Source: Oscillospiraceae bacterium
GTDB lineage: Bacteria; Bacillota; Clostridia; Oscillospirales; Oscillospiraceae
DNA length: 13,411 nucleotides
Assembly (NCBI GenBank): GCA_017646545.1
Contig: JAGCMI010000058.1
Span: 1-13,411 of the forward strand
Direction: 5' to 3'
Shown one piece after another: positions 1-8,106 of this stretch. The notes below the pieces were generated by a model. That model worked only from the letters and a program-made list of their open reading frames with translations. It had not been told where the DNA came from and did no database searches. The translations under genes and the position numbers were made by a program. The first letter of the stretch is position 1, and each line of letters begins with the position of its first letter.

Positions 1-3000
1 CATCACCGCTCCCGAGAACCCCTTTGAAGAGGCTGTGCAGTTGTCCTATGACAGCGACATCATCTGCGTTGCGGCTGCAGGCAATGATGCAACCGCTGCC
101 TTGACCTGGCCTGCAGCGGACGAACATGTCATCGGCGTGGGCGCGCTGGACGGCTGGCAGATGGCGGTCTATTCCAACTACGGTGACAATGTGGATATCA
201 TGGCCCCCGGTAGCACCTATACCACGGTGATGGGTGGCGGCTATGGCATCAAAAACGGCACATCGCTGGCTGCGCCTCTGGTTGCCGGTGCTGTAGCGCT
301 GCACATGAACCACAACATATGGACCACCTTTGACGAGGTGGCGGAAATCCTCTATGCTTCCTGCTATGATTTGGATGTGCCCGGTCGGGACTGGTACTAC
401 GGTTTCGGCGCGCTGGACATCAGCGCCTTTGTGCAGGAAGAGCGGGGAACGATTACTTACGATATGCTCACCGACGAGGTGGATGATTTGGACGGTGTCT
501 TCATCCGCAATCACACCCTGCAGCAGCTTCCTGAGCCGGAACGGCTGTATGCCATCTTCGACGGCTGGTATTACGATGCCACCTGCACGCAGGAAGTGGA
601 TTATTATCACGATGTCTTTACTGGGGATTTGACGCTGTATGCCAAGTGGGTCAATGAGGACGATGGCGTGCCCTATACCTACACCGTTCTTGACAATGGC
701 ACCGTTCAGATCACCGGCTACACCGGCCACCGACGCTACATCACCATTCCTCGCCTGATCGACGGCATGGAGGTTTCTGCCATCGGCCCCAATGCATTTG
801 CCGGGCAGACCCGCCTGCGGGAAGTGAACCTGCCTGACGGATTGACCGAGATCGGTGAAAATGCCTTCTCCGGTTGCTCCAATTTGCTGCGTATTCAAAT
901 TCCGGAAAGTGTGACGGTGATTGGTGCCTGTGCCTTCCAGAACAATGTGCGTCTGACGCAGATCGTCTTTGAGGGCAGCAGCAAGCTGACCACCATCGGA
1001 CAGTTTGCCTTCTCCGGCTGCGGCAGCGTGTCCACCATCGAACTGCCTGCCGCATTGACCTATGTGGACGGTTCTGCCTTTACAAGCGCAACTGCGCTGC
1101 ATACCATTCAGGTACGGCAGGGCAATACCGCCTTCTGTTCTGAGGACGGTGTGCTGTTCAGCGCCTCCAAGGACACTCTGGTGGCATTCCCGGCGGCAAA
1201 AAGCGGCAACTATGCCATTCCGGGCGGTACTGTTCGACTGGGTGACTATGCCTTTGCCTCGTCCCGTTTGTCCTCCGTGACACTGGAGGGAATCATGTCC
1301 CTTGGCGAGGCGGTGTTCTGTAATAATTTGCGTCTGACCGAGGTGGATCTGGGCAGTACCCTGACAGAGATTTCCCCGAGCGCTTTTTTCGGCTGCGCTG
1401 CTTTGGAGCGGATTACCATTGCCAAGCAAATCGTCACCTTGGGTCCCGGCGCATTTTCTTTCTGCGGTTTGCAGCAGGTCATGTTCGAGGAAAACAGCAG
1501 CCTGCAGACCATTGGAAACAGCGCCTTCTATCAGTGCGCCATTTCTGAAATGGATATTCCCGCCTCTGTGATCAGCATCGGCGTAAGCGCCTTCTCTGGT
1601 GACCGGCTGGGCAATCCTTTGGTGCGGGTGGGCTTCGCGGCGGACAGCAAGCTGCAAAGCATTGGCAAGGAAGCCTTTAAAGGTTGCTGGCTGCTGAAGA
1701 ACATCGCCTTGCCTGCCGGTCTTTCTCAGATGGACGACCATGCCTTTATGAACACCGGCCTTGAAACGGTGGAAATTCCCGGTGGTTTGCAGACGCTGGG
1801 CCGGGGTGTGTTTGCCAACTGCGGCGCGCTGCGCAGCATCACGGTGGCCGATGGAAACCGTGCGTTTGACGCCATCGACGGCGTGCTCTACAGCGGAGAT
1901 CACACCACCCTGATCACTTATCCGGCCGGCAGGGAAGCCACGGAATATGTGCTGAAGGACACCACCCGTGTGGTGGGGTATTGGGCCTTCTCCGGTGCGG
2001 CAAAACTGCAAAATGTCTTCCTGCCCGAGGGTCTGACGCAGATCAGCGAATATGCCTTCGCGGATTGTTCCGCCCTGGGGTCCATCTACATTCCGGACAA
2101 TGTGCTGCAGATCGGCCGTTTTGCCTTTGCCGGCGCAACCGCGCTTTCCAATGTAATGTTTACAGAAAATGCCCAATTGCCCCGCATCGGCTACGGCGCC
2201 TTTGCCTATTCCGGTTTGGGTTCCTTCACCGTGCCTGCCAGCGTGTCCACCATTGCCCAGGGCGCGTTTGAAGGCTGTGAGAACCTGATTGACGTGACCT
2301 TTGCGGCAAACAGCAGTCTGGAAAGCATTTCTGCCTATATGTTTGACGGCTGTACCATGCTGCAGTACATCACCTTCCTGCCCGGCAGCGCCCTGAAGAG
2401 CATTCAGGCGCATGGTCTGGAGGGATTGCCCAATCTGTACAGCATTGACTTTGGCGATGCACAGCTGACCAATGTTGATAACTTCGCATTCCGTTTCTGC
2501 ACCCAGCTGAGCGAACTGAATCTGCCGGAAACGGTGACGAATATCGGCCGCTATGCCTTCTATCAGTGCAAAAATCTGTCGGAACTGACGCTGCCCGTGG
2601 GCCTGGAGCATATCGGCAGCTACGCCTTCCTGGGCACCAATGACCTGAATTTGTATATGCAGGCAGAGCAGATGCCCGCCTCCCTGGATGAAAACTGGGA
2701 CCAGAGCCTTCGTGGTTATTACAGCGGCGTATCCAGCATCCAGCAAAGCGGCGATTATGAATTTGCCCGTATGTCCTCCGGTGATATTGCCATTTTGAAA
2801 TATTTGGGCAGTGAAGCCAAGGTGGATTTGACCAAGGCAGACCTGGGCGGCGATATCACCATCATTGGCGGCAGCGCCTTTGAAGGAACTCAAGTCACTG
2901 CCGTTGTTCTGCCCCATACGCTGACCACCATTCAGGCGGAGGCATTCCGTGCTTCCGCGCTGGAAAGTGTGACCATTCCTGCAACAGTCACCTTCATCGG

Positions 3001-6000
3001 CAGAGAGGCCTTCGCCCATACCCCGGTGACACAGGTGACCTTTGCCACCGGCTCCCAGCTGAAGGTGATGGAGCAGTATGCCTTCGAGGGAACGAAGAAC
3101 CTCACCGCAGTGACCCTGCCTGCGGCCCTGACCACCATGGGTACGGGCGCATTCCAGGAAAGTGGCCTGACCGAGGTGGCATTTGCCGATGGCATTGTGC
3201 TGACGGAAATTCCCCGCAATGCCTTCACCGGCACCAAACTCACCGCCATCACCCTGCCCGACAGCGTGACTTTGGTGGATGAGCATGCCTTCAGCAACAT
3301 CCCCACCTTGACCAAGGTTCAGTTTGGCCTGGGGGAGAATATCCGTCTGATGAGCAATGCCTTCTATCACACGGGATTGGAAACCCTGCGCATTCCCGCC
3401 AATGTGACCTATATCGGAGAATACTGCTTCGTGGGTCTGGAAAAACTGACCGCGTTTGAAGTGGATGCGGGCAACCCCAATTACACCGCTGTAGACGGCC
3501 TGCTGATGAGCAAGGACCAGCGCAAGCTGATTGCTGTTCCTGCCGGTCGTACCGGCAGCCTGACCGTTCCCCAAACGGTGGAAGTCATTGGCTTTGGCGC
3601 CTTTGAGCAGAGCAAGCTGACGCAGGTGCAGTTCCCGGAGGATGCAAATATCCTCACCATTGGCTACCGCGCTTTCTTCGGCTCTGCCATCCGGGAAATC
3701 ACCGTTCCTGCCAGCGTGGTGTCCATCGATTACTATGCCTTTGCCTATTGCGAGGCGCTGGAATCCGTCACCTTTGCCGGTGGCGATCAGCTCAAGGGCA
3801 TTTACGAGGGTGCGTTCCTGGGCTGCATCAATTTGGAGCATATTGAGTTGCCGGACAGCATTGTGGAAATCTCCGATTTTGCCTTCTACGGCTGTAGCAA
3901 GCTGGATCGCGTTCCCGTCAGCAGCACCGCTGTTGTACTGGGCATTTACGATTATGCCTTTGCCTACACCGGCATTAACGGCGATTTTACCACGCCCGAC
4001 ACGCTGATAGATATTGGTGATTATGCCTTCCTCGGCACCCACATCACCACGCTGACCATCCCTGAACGCAATCAGCAGGAACTGGTCATCGGCATCGGCG
4101 CCTTTGAGGACTGCGACCACCTGACTGCGGTCACGCTACCTTTCGTGGGCGCAAGCTTTGAGGATACGGAGTATACCTGGTTCGGCTATATCTTTGGCGC
4201 CGGCAGCTATGAGGCCAACAACCTGTTCCTGCCGGAAGATTTGAAAACCGTGACCGTCACCGAGGGCATCACCGCTTTGTACGAGGGTGCTTTCTATGAT
4301 GTGGACGCGCCTGACTCCCTCAATCTGCCGCTTTCGCTGACCCAGATCCATAATCGATGTTTCAACGATGCCGGGGTATTGTTTGAACTCAAGAGCCCGG
4401 TGGAACTGATTGAATGGCAGGATGGCTGTCTCATATATACCTCCTGGTTTGATTATAGCAATATTTGCGGCGTTGTGACGCTGGCGGAAGGCGTGGAGAA
4501 AATTGCGGGTTTCACTTTCGACAACTGCAGACTCCTAAGGTCCGTGGTTATTCCGGAAACCGTGACGACCATTGAACGGGCTGCCTTCCAGTCTACGGGC
4601 ATCATCAACATTACCTTGCCTGCTGGCATCACCATCATCGAGGACGGTGCCTTCTCCGGATCGGATAACTTGAAAAAGATCATCAATCACAGCGCGCTGG
4701 ACATCCGTCCCGGTGAGGAGGGTAACGGCAGCATTGCGCTCTATGCCACTACGGTGATCGACCGCAACGGCAACGTGATCAGACGAGATGACGGAGAGGA
4801 AACGCTGGAAACCGAGGACGGTTTCCTGTATGAGATCCGTGATGGTGAGTATGTACTGGTGGGCTATATGGGCACAGAGTCCACCGTGACTTTGCCGACC
4901 CAGATCAATGGCGAAAAATACACCATCGCAGCATTCAAAGGTGCGCCCACGGTCATCGTTCCCGGTGAACTGGGATACATCAATCGGGACGCGTTCAGCG
5001 ACGGTAGCAATGTGAAGCACGTGATCGTTTCGGAAGGCATCACCTACATCGAAGCCGGTGCCTTCTGGTATGCATCCAATCTGGAAAGTGTCACGCTGCC
5101 CAAGAGCCTGACCACCATTGAATCTTTCGCCTTCTACGGCTGCTGGAAGCTGGAAAAGCTTAATTTGCCCAAGTCGGTTTCCTATATCGCTCCGGATGCC
5201 TTTGTGGGTTGCGGTGCGCTGGATATGACGGTGGAAAAGGGCAATGCTTGCTATTTTGAGGAAGGGGGCGTCCTCTACAACAGCGACAAGAGCGAGATCA
5301 TCTATGTTTCTCCCACGCTCACCAGCATCACCATTCCCAACACGGTGGTTTCCTTCAATCTGATGAACATGTATTCGCTGGAAACCATCATCTTCGAGGA
5401 AAACAGCGCCTTGACCTATCTGCCGAACAATGCGTTTTTGAATTGTACCGCACTGAAAACACTGGTGCTGCCGGACAGCATCGAGGTGCTTGGCGCCTCG
5501 CTATTGCAGGATTGCGGCAATTTGAAGCAGATCAATATTCCTGCCTCTTTGAAGACCTTGGAAGGCAATCCCTTCTACCGCAGCTCCATTACGGATGTGA
5601 TTGTGCCCGATGGTTTCGATGCCTTTGCGATCGTGGACGGCGTGATTTATGACCGGGAAATGACCACGGTACTCGCGGCTTTGGCCGGTGTGACGGATAT
5701 AATCATTCCTGCAACGGTCACCACCATTGGTCAGGGGGCGTTCAGCGAGCATATGAGTTTGATCCAGGTGGACTTTGAGCCGGGCAGCCAGCTGACGGAA
5801 ATTCCTTCCCATGCGTTTTCGTGCCCCAATCTGCAAACCATCACCTTGCCGGAAAATCTGCGGCGCATTGATCAATGGGCCTTTAACAATATTCAAACCA
5901 TTTACAACCGCAGCGATCTGGAGCTGACCTTTGGCAGCGAGGAGCACGGCGGTGTGGCCCAAAATGCGGTGCGCATTGTGGAAAAGGATGGGACGGAACG

Positions 6001-7807
6001 CTATAATCTGCCGGGAAATGCCATGGTCACCGATGACGGCTTCGTCTTTGTGTATGAGGAAGGCCAGTTGCGTCTGATCCGCTACATCGGCACGGAGGAT
6101 ACGGTCACCTTGCCTCTGACCTATAACGGCGAGCCTTATGTGCTTTGGCAAATGCAGGGTGTGCGGAATGTGATTATTCCCGAGGGCTTCACCGAGGTGC
6201 ACAACTTGGGATTCCTACGGTGCAGCACTTTGGAAAGTGTGGTGATTCCGGATACAGTGACCATAATTTCCGGTGGTGCGTTCCAAGAGTGCCGTGCGCT
6301 GAAGTCGGTGGTGCTTTCCGATTCGGTGGAGTTTATCAGCGGCAGTGCCTTCTCTTACTGCACCAGTCTTGCCTCCATCACCATTCCGGATCAAGTGATT
6401 ATGGGCGAATATGCATTTGAAAATACCGCATACATCAACGATCCTGCCAACTGGGAAAACGGCGCCTGCTACCTCAATAAGACCCTGCTGGCCATTGATC
6501 CCACACTCACCAGCTTCACCGTCCGCCCGGGCACAACCGGTGCAATGGGGTCTGCATTCTATGATGCCCGCTTGCTGGAGTATCTGGATCTGGGTACGCT
6601 GAACAATGCAGACCTGCAGGATTGCATGAACTTAAAGACGCTGGTGCTGAGAGCGCCGCTTGGCGAGGATTATCGTCTGCAATACATGTTCCCGTATATC
6701 GACGGTGTGCCGCAAACGCTGCAGAATATCATCCTCTCTGAAGAGGCGATCAATTCTTCCTACGCGTTGGAAGGCATCACCGGCCGCAACATCTTCGTCA
6801 CGGCTACAGAGGATGATACCCGCTGGGATGACAATTTCCCGGGTTGGAGCGAAGGCAACCGGGTCAGCTATGCAGGAAGTTGGATCTATGTCCGCTTCTA
6901 TGATCGGCTGGGCGAACTGGTGGACTTTGCGCCCGTGCGCACGGCGCAGGTCATCCGACGCCCCGTGCTGGAGGAGAAAGGCTTTGCGCTACTGGGTTGG
7001 GATACGAATGGCGATGGCGCGGCAGATACCGTGCCCGCGACTTCGGCCACGGATATCCACGCCTATGCCGTGGTGGAGCAGCTGCACCAGCACAACCACA
7101 CCGCTTCTGTGACCGCGCCCACCTGCCTGGCGCAGGGCTATACCACTTACAGCTGCGCCTGCGGAGACAGCTATGTAGATGACTGGGTCAAAGCATTGGG
7201 ACACAGCTACGGCAGCTGGCAGCAGACCACGGCGCCCACCTGCAACGAGGAAGGTCAGGAGCGTCGGGATTGCAGCGGCTGTGATGCATTTGAAACCGGC
7301 ATTGTGCAGCCTGCAGGCCACCGCAGCGTCATAGATGCAGCAGTTGCGTCCACTTGTGTCCAGCCCGGTAAGACGGAGGGCGCGCATTGCGATTCCTGCG
7401 GTGAGATTTTGATTGCGCAGCAGGAGATTTTGCCCACGGGCATACATACCTACGGCAACTGGCAGCAGACCACGGCACCCACCTGCACGGATGAGGGTGA
7501 GGAAATCCGCTACTGCGGCTGTGGCGCTTCTGAGCGCCGCGAAGTGGCTGCTACCGATGTCCACACCTATGGCCAGTGGGAAGTGACGAAAAATGCGACC
7601 CCAGAGACTGAGGGCGAGGAAACCCGTGTTTGCACCCATTGCGGAAAGACGGAAACCCGGCCCATCCCCAAGCAGGAAACCCCCGAACCGGATGTATCCT
7701 CCCCCGAACCGGATAAATCCTTCCCCCTGTGGATCGTGCTGATTCCCGTGGCGGGCATTGCCGGTGTCGCGGTGTTCCTGGTGCTGAAGAAGCGCAAAAG
7801 CGCATAA
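1..7807 (+). CDS. Giant cell-surface subtilisin-like protease fused to a BspA-type LRR array (5' end outside window)
   Basis: The reading frame is open from the window edge (codons begin at base 2) to TAA at 7805-7807, giving 2,601 visible residues; signal peptide, catalytic Asp and catalytic His must lie upstream. The visible S8 peptidase part has the oxyanion-hole motif AAAGND (Asn codon at 83) and the serine motif GTSLAAPLVAG (Ser codon at 263), ending near 440. Then follow an InlB-B/Listeria-Bacteroides type repeat (about 446-664), about 60 BspA-like LRR units (674-6780), a second InlB-B-like module (about 6890-7085), five Cys-rich repeats (about 7090-7680), a PEPD-containing linker and a C-terminal transmembrane helix with basic tail (7721-7804). 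From the families, this should be an exported, membrane-anchored protein, with the LRR region suited to adhesion and the protease acting outside the cell; the substrate is unknown. There is no LPXTG motif. The protease family and LRR type are secure; the biological role is inference. Confidence 0.93.
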   Translation, partial: ITAPENPFEEAVQLSYDSDIICVAAAGNDATAALTWPAADEHVIGVGALDGWQMAVYSNYGDNVDIMAPGSTYTTVMGGGYGIKNGTSLAAPLVAGAVALHMNHNIWTTFDEVAEILYASCYDLDVPGRDWYYGFGALDISAFVQEERGTITYDMLTDEVDDLDGVFIRNHTLQQLPEPERLYAIFDGWYYDATCTQEVDYYHDVFTGDLTLYAKWVNEDDGVPYTYTVLDNGTVQITGYTGHRRYITIPRLIDGMEVSAIGPNAFAGQTRLREVNLPDGLTEIGENAFSGCSNLLRIQIPESVTVIGACAFQNNVRLTQIVFEGSSKLTTIGQFAFSGCGSVSTIELPAALTYVDGSAFTSATALHTIQVRQGNTAFCSEDGVLFSASKDTLVAFPAAKSGNYAIPGGTVRLGDYAFASSRLSSVTLEGIMSLGEAVFCNNLRLTEVDLGSTLTEISPSAFFGCAALERITIAKQIVTLGPGAFSFCGLQQVMFEENSSLQTIGNSAFYQCAISEMDIPASVISIGVSAFSGDRLGNPLVRVGFAADSKLQSIGKEAFKGCWLLKNIALPAGLSQMDDHAFMNTGLETVEIPGGLQTLGRGVFANCGALRSITVADGNRAFDAIDGVLYSGDHTTLITYPAGREATEYVLKDTTRVVGYWAFSGAAKLQNVFLPEGLTQISEYAFADCSALGSIYIPDNVLQIGRFAFAGATALSNVMFTENAQLPRIGYGAFAYSGLGSFTVPASVSTIAQGAFEGCENLIDVTFAANSSLESISAYMFDGCTMLQYITFLPGSALKSIQAHGLEGLPNLYSIDFGDAQLTNVDNFAFRFCTQLSELNLPETVTNIGRYAFYQCKNLSELTLPVGLEHIGSYAFLGTNDLNLYMQAEQMPASLDENWDQSLRGYYSGVSSIQQSGDYEFARMSSGDIAILKYLGSEAKVDLTKADLGGDITIIGGSAFEGTQVTAVVLPHTLTTIQAEAFRASALESVTIPATVTFIGREAFAHTPVTQVTFATGSQLKVMEQYAFEGTKNLTAVTLPAALTTMGTGAFQESGLTEVAFADGIVLTEIPRNAFTGTKLTAITLPDSVTLVDEHAFSNIPTLTKVQFGLGENIRLMSNAFYHTGLETLRIPANVTYIGEYCFVGLEKLTAFEVDAGNPNYTAVDGLLMSKDQRKLIAVPAGRTGSLTVPQTVEVIGFGAFEQSKLTQVQFPEDANILTIGYRAFFGSAIREITVPASVVSIDYYAFAYCEALESVTFAGGDQLKGIYEGAFLGCINLEHIELPDSIVEISDFAFYGCSKLDRVPVSSTAVVLGIYDYAFAYTGINGDFTTPDTLIDIGDYAFLGTHITTLTIPERNQQELVIGIGAFEDCDHLTAVTLPFVGASFEDTEYTWFGYIFGAGSYEANNLFLPEDLKTVTVTEGITALYEGAFYDVDAPDSLNLPLSLTQIHNRCFNDAGVLFELKSPVELIEWQDGCLIYTSWFDYSNICGVVTLAEGVEKIAGFTFDNCRLLRSVVIPETVTTIERAAFQSTGIINITLPAGITIIEDGAFSGSDNLKKIINHSALDIRPGEEGNGSIALYATTVIDRNGNVIRRDDGEETLETEDGFLYEIRDGEYVLVGYMGTESTVTLPTQINGEKYTIAAFKGAPTVIVPGELGYINRDAFSDGSNVKHVIVSEGITYIEAGAFWYASNLESVTLPKSLTTIESFAFYGCWKLEKLNLPKSVSYIAPDAFVGCGALDMTVEKGNACYFEEGGVLYNSDKSEIIYVSPTLTSITIPNTVVSFNLMNMYSLETIIFEENSALTYLPNNAFLNCTALKTLVLPDSIEVLGASLLQDCGNLKQINIPASLKTLEGNPFYRSSITDVIVPDGFDAFAIVDGVIYDREMTTVLAALAGVTDIIIPATVTTIGQGAFSEHMSLIQVDFEPGSQLTEIPSHAFSCPNLQTITLPENLRRIDQWAFNNIQTIYNRSDLELTFGSEEHGGVAQNAVRIVEKDGTERYNLPGNAMVTDDGFVFVYEEGQLRLIRYIGTEDTVTLPLTYNGEPYVLWQMQGVRNVIIPEGFTEVHNLGFLRCSTLESVVIPDTVTIISGGAFQECRALKSVVLSDSVEFISGSAFSYCTSLASITIPDQVIMGEYAFENTAYINDPANWENGACYLNKTLLAIDPTLTSFTVRPGTTGAMGSAFYDARLLEYLDLGTLNNADLQDCMNLKTLVLRAPLGEDYRLQYMFPYIDGVPQTLQNIILSEEAINSSYALEGITGRNIFVTATEDDTRWDDNFPGWSEGNRVSYAGSWIYVRFYDRLGELVDFAPVRTAQVIRRPVLEEKGFALLGWDTNGDGAADTVPATSATDIHAYAVVEQLHQHNHTASVTAPTCLAQGYTTYSCACGDSYVDDWVKALGHSYGSWQQTTAPTCNEEGQERRDCSGCDAFETGIVQPAGHRSVIDAAVASTCVQPGKTEGAHCDSCGEILIAQQEILPTGIHTYGNWQQTTAPTCTDEGEEIRYCGCGASERREVAATDVHTYGQWEVTKNATPETEGEETRVCTHCGKTETRPIPKQETPEPDVSSPEPDKSFPLWIVLIPVAGIAGVAVFLVLKKRKSA
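446..664 (+). other. InlB-B / Listeria-Bacteroides (Flg_new) repeat module
   Basis: About 73 residues between the protease and the LRR array contain the hallmark pattern of this beta-grasp-like module: ITYD at the start, then LPEPER, then FDGWYYDATCT, and finally LTLYAKW. Such modules often act as spacers in Gram-positive surface proteins. A weaker second copy (FALLGWDTNGDG followed by AYAVVEQL) follows the LRR array at about 6890-7085, so the LRR region is bracketed by the two. Confidence 0.75.
4679..4960 (+). repeat. Inter-LRR linker module, copy A
   Basis: This stretch of about 94 residues breaks the LRR array. It begins with I-I-N-H-S-A-L-D-I, then a Gly/Glu-rich turn, a segment V-I-D-R-N-G-N, then EDGFLYEIRDGEYVLVGYMG, TESTVTLP and an NGEKY-type strand before LRR units resume. 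The same order of elements recurs in copy B at 5900, which suggests that a block of LRRs plus linker was duplicated inside the gene. The function is unknown; a capping or spacer role is inference. Confidence 0.7.
5900..6181 (+). repeat. Inter-LRR linker module, copy B
   Basis: This is homologous in order to copy A: I-Y-N-R-S-D-L-E-L, a Gly/Glu-rich turn, V-E-K-D-G, then DDGFVFVYEEGQLRLIRYIG, TEDTVTLP and an NGEPY strand. It is again followed by LRR units. A shorter relative with only the second half (SGDIAILKYLGSEAKVDL) sits near 2760-2840, and another (NGTVQITGYTGHRRYITIP) opens the array near 690-750. Confidence 0.7.
7090..7680 (+). repeat. Cys-rich zinc-ribbon-like C-terminal repeats (five copies)
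   Basis: Five consecutive units of 35-45 residues follow the pattern H-x-Y/S-x-x-W...PTC...G.....C..CG....E. CxC or CxxC pairs are seen in each unit (CACGD, CSGCD, CDSCG, CGCGA, CTHCG). The last unit lacks the first Cys of the PTC motif (ATPETEG instead). Paired Cys and conserved His would suit a small zinc-binding or disulfide-stabilised fold in the stalk near the membrane. Units of this kind are common at the C-terminus of clostridial surface proteins; their role is not known to me. Confidence 0.75.
7208..7487 (+). repeat. Near-identical 37-nt direct repeat inside the Cys-rich region
   Basis: The 37 nt at 7208-7244 and at 7451-7487 differ at only two positions, both encoding the W-Q-Q-T-T-A-P-T-C core of a Cys-rich unit. 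The other units have diverged much more, so this pair points to a relatively recent duplication or gene conversion within the repeat region. Confidence 0.8.
7721..7804 (+). other. C-terminal transmembrane anchor of the surface protein
   Basis: A hydrophobic stretch of about 22 residues (W-I-V-L-I-P-V-A-G-I-A-G-V-A-V-F-L-V-L) is followed by the basic tail KKRKSA and the stop. This matches a sortase-type C-terminal signal in shape, but no LPXTG or close variant precedes it; only two PEPD motifs (7687-7698 and 7705-7716) are there. The protein is probably held by the membrane helix itself, or by a non-canonical sorting motif. Confidence 0.8.
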
Positions 7808-7885
7808 TTCTTTCTGCGCAGACGCATGGTATCAAGCCTTGCAATGTGCTATTTATAACAGATGTGGATAGCGCTACTGGAAAAT

Positions 7886-7926
7886 ATGGATGCCGCCCGG
7901 TTTTCGGGCGGCATTCATTGTTTTTT
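7886..7926 (+). terminator. Rho-independent terminator of the surface-protein gene
   Basis: A perfect 10-bp GC-rich stem (7890-7899 with 7905-7914, loop GTTTT) can be extended outward by four pairs, one of them G-U. It is followed by six T residues at 7921-7926. It sits about 80 bp after the stop at 7807 and separates this gene from the peptidase unit. Confidence 0.88.
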
Positions 7927-7988
7927 CTGCTGTTCGTGTTTCTGTGTTCCGGTTCCGGAGAGCGCGCAACGCCGGGGGGCGGTATGGG

Positions 7989-8011
7989 GCAATCTTGCAG
8001 GAAATGATTGC
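7989..8011. promoter_or_regulatory. Small inverted repeat upstream of the peptidase promoter (possible operator)
   Basis: GCAATC (7989-7994) and GATTGC (8006-8011) form a 6-bp inverted repeat ending 20 bp before the -35 box. TTGCAG also occurs twice in direct orientation (7995-8000 and 8008-8013). The position would suit a regulator site, but a short match like this can occur by chance. Confidence 0.25.
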
Positions 8012-8031
8012 AGACAAAATTCGCCAGACTA

Positions 8032-8060
8032 TTTACATTTTTTACATATTATGGTATAAG
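8032..8060 (+). promoter_or_regulatory. Sigma-A promoter of the M13 peptidase gene
   Basis: The -35 box TTTACA (8032-8037) and -10 box TATAAG (8055-8060) each match consensus at 5 of 6 positions, with an ideal 17-bp spacer. Transcription should start near 8067, leaving a leader of about 40 nt. The promoter lies inside the longer open frame that starts at 8008, which argues against using that upstream start. Confidence 0.75.
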
Positions 8061-8093
8061 TAAGAAAGCGATTTTATCACAATTAGCTACAAC

Positions 8094-8100
8094 AAGGGAG
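8094..8100 (+). promoter_or_regulatory. Ribosome binding site of the M13 peptidase gene
   Basis: AAGGGAG lies 6 nt before the ATG at 8107. It fixes the start there and not at the in-frame ATG at 8008. Confidence 0.8.
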
Positions 8101-8106
8101 ATAATT

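Larger units (their letters stand above)
674..6780 (+). repeat. BspA-type leucine-rich repeat array (about 60 units) within the surface protein
   Basis: Units of roughly 22-27 residues recur with the pattern L..I.LP..v..IG..AF.gC..L. Counting the 'IG-x-x-AF' cores by eye gives about 61. They are degenerate at DNA level, so the array is old and not a recent tandem expansion. It is interrupted by two kinds of recurring insert: GN..F...DGVLYS.D..TLI.yPAG segments (starting near 1112, 1844, 3461, 5231 and 5603), and longer beta-rich linkers near 2720, 4679 and 5900. This matches the LRR_5 family found in BspA of oral bacteria and in many gut Firmicutes surface proteins. Confidence 0.9.

Noticed and set aside
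5501..6202. Long - strand open frames opposite the LRR gene (also 6989-7639 and 4535-5020)
   Set aside because: They mirror the repetitive codon pattern of the LRR gene, have no domains and no start signals.
674..6780. Regularly spaced repeats as a possible CRISPR array
   Set aside because: The periodicity is that of protein LRR units in a continuous open frame, and the DNA repeats are degenerate.
8008..8106. N-terminal extension of the M13 peptidase starting at ATG 8008
   Set aside because: The extension covers the -35/-10 promoter and the ribosome binding site of the ATG at 8107, so it cannot be part of the transcript from that promoter.
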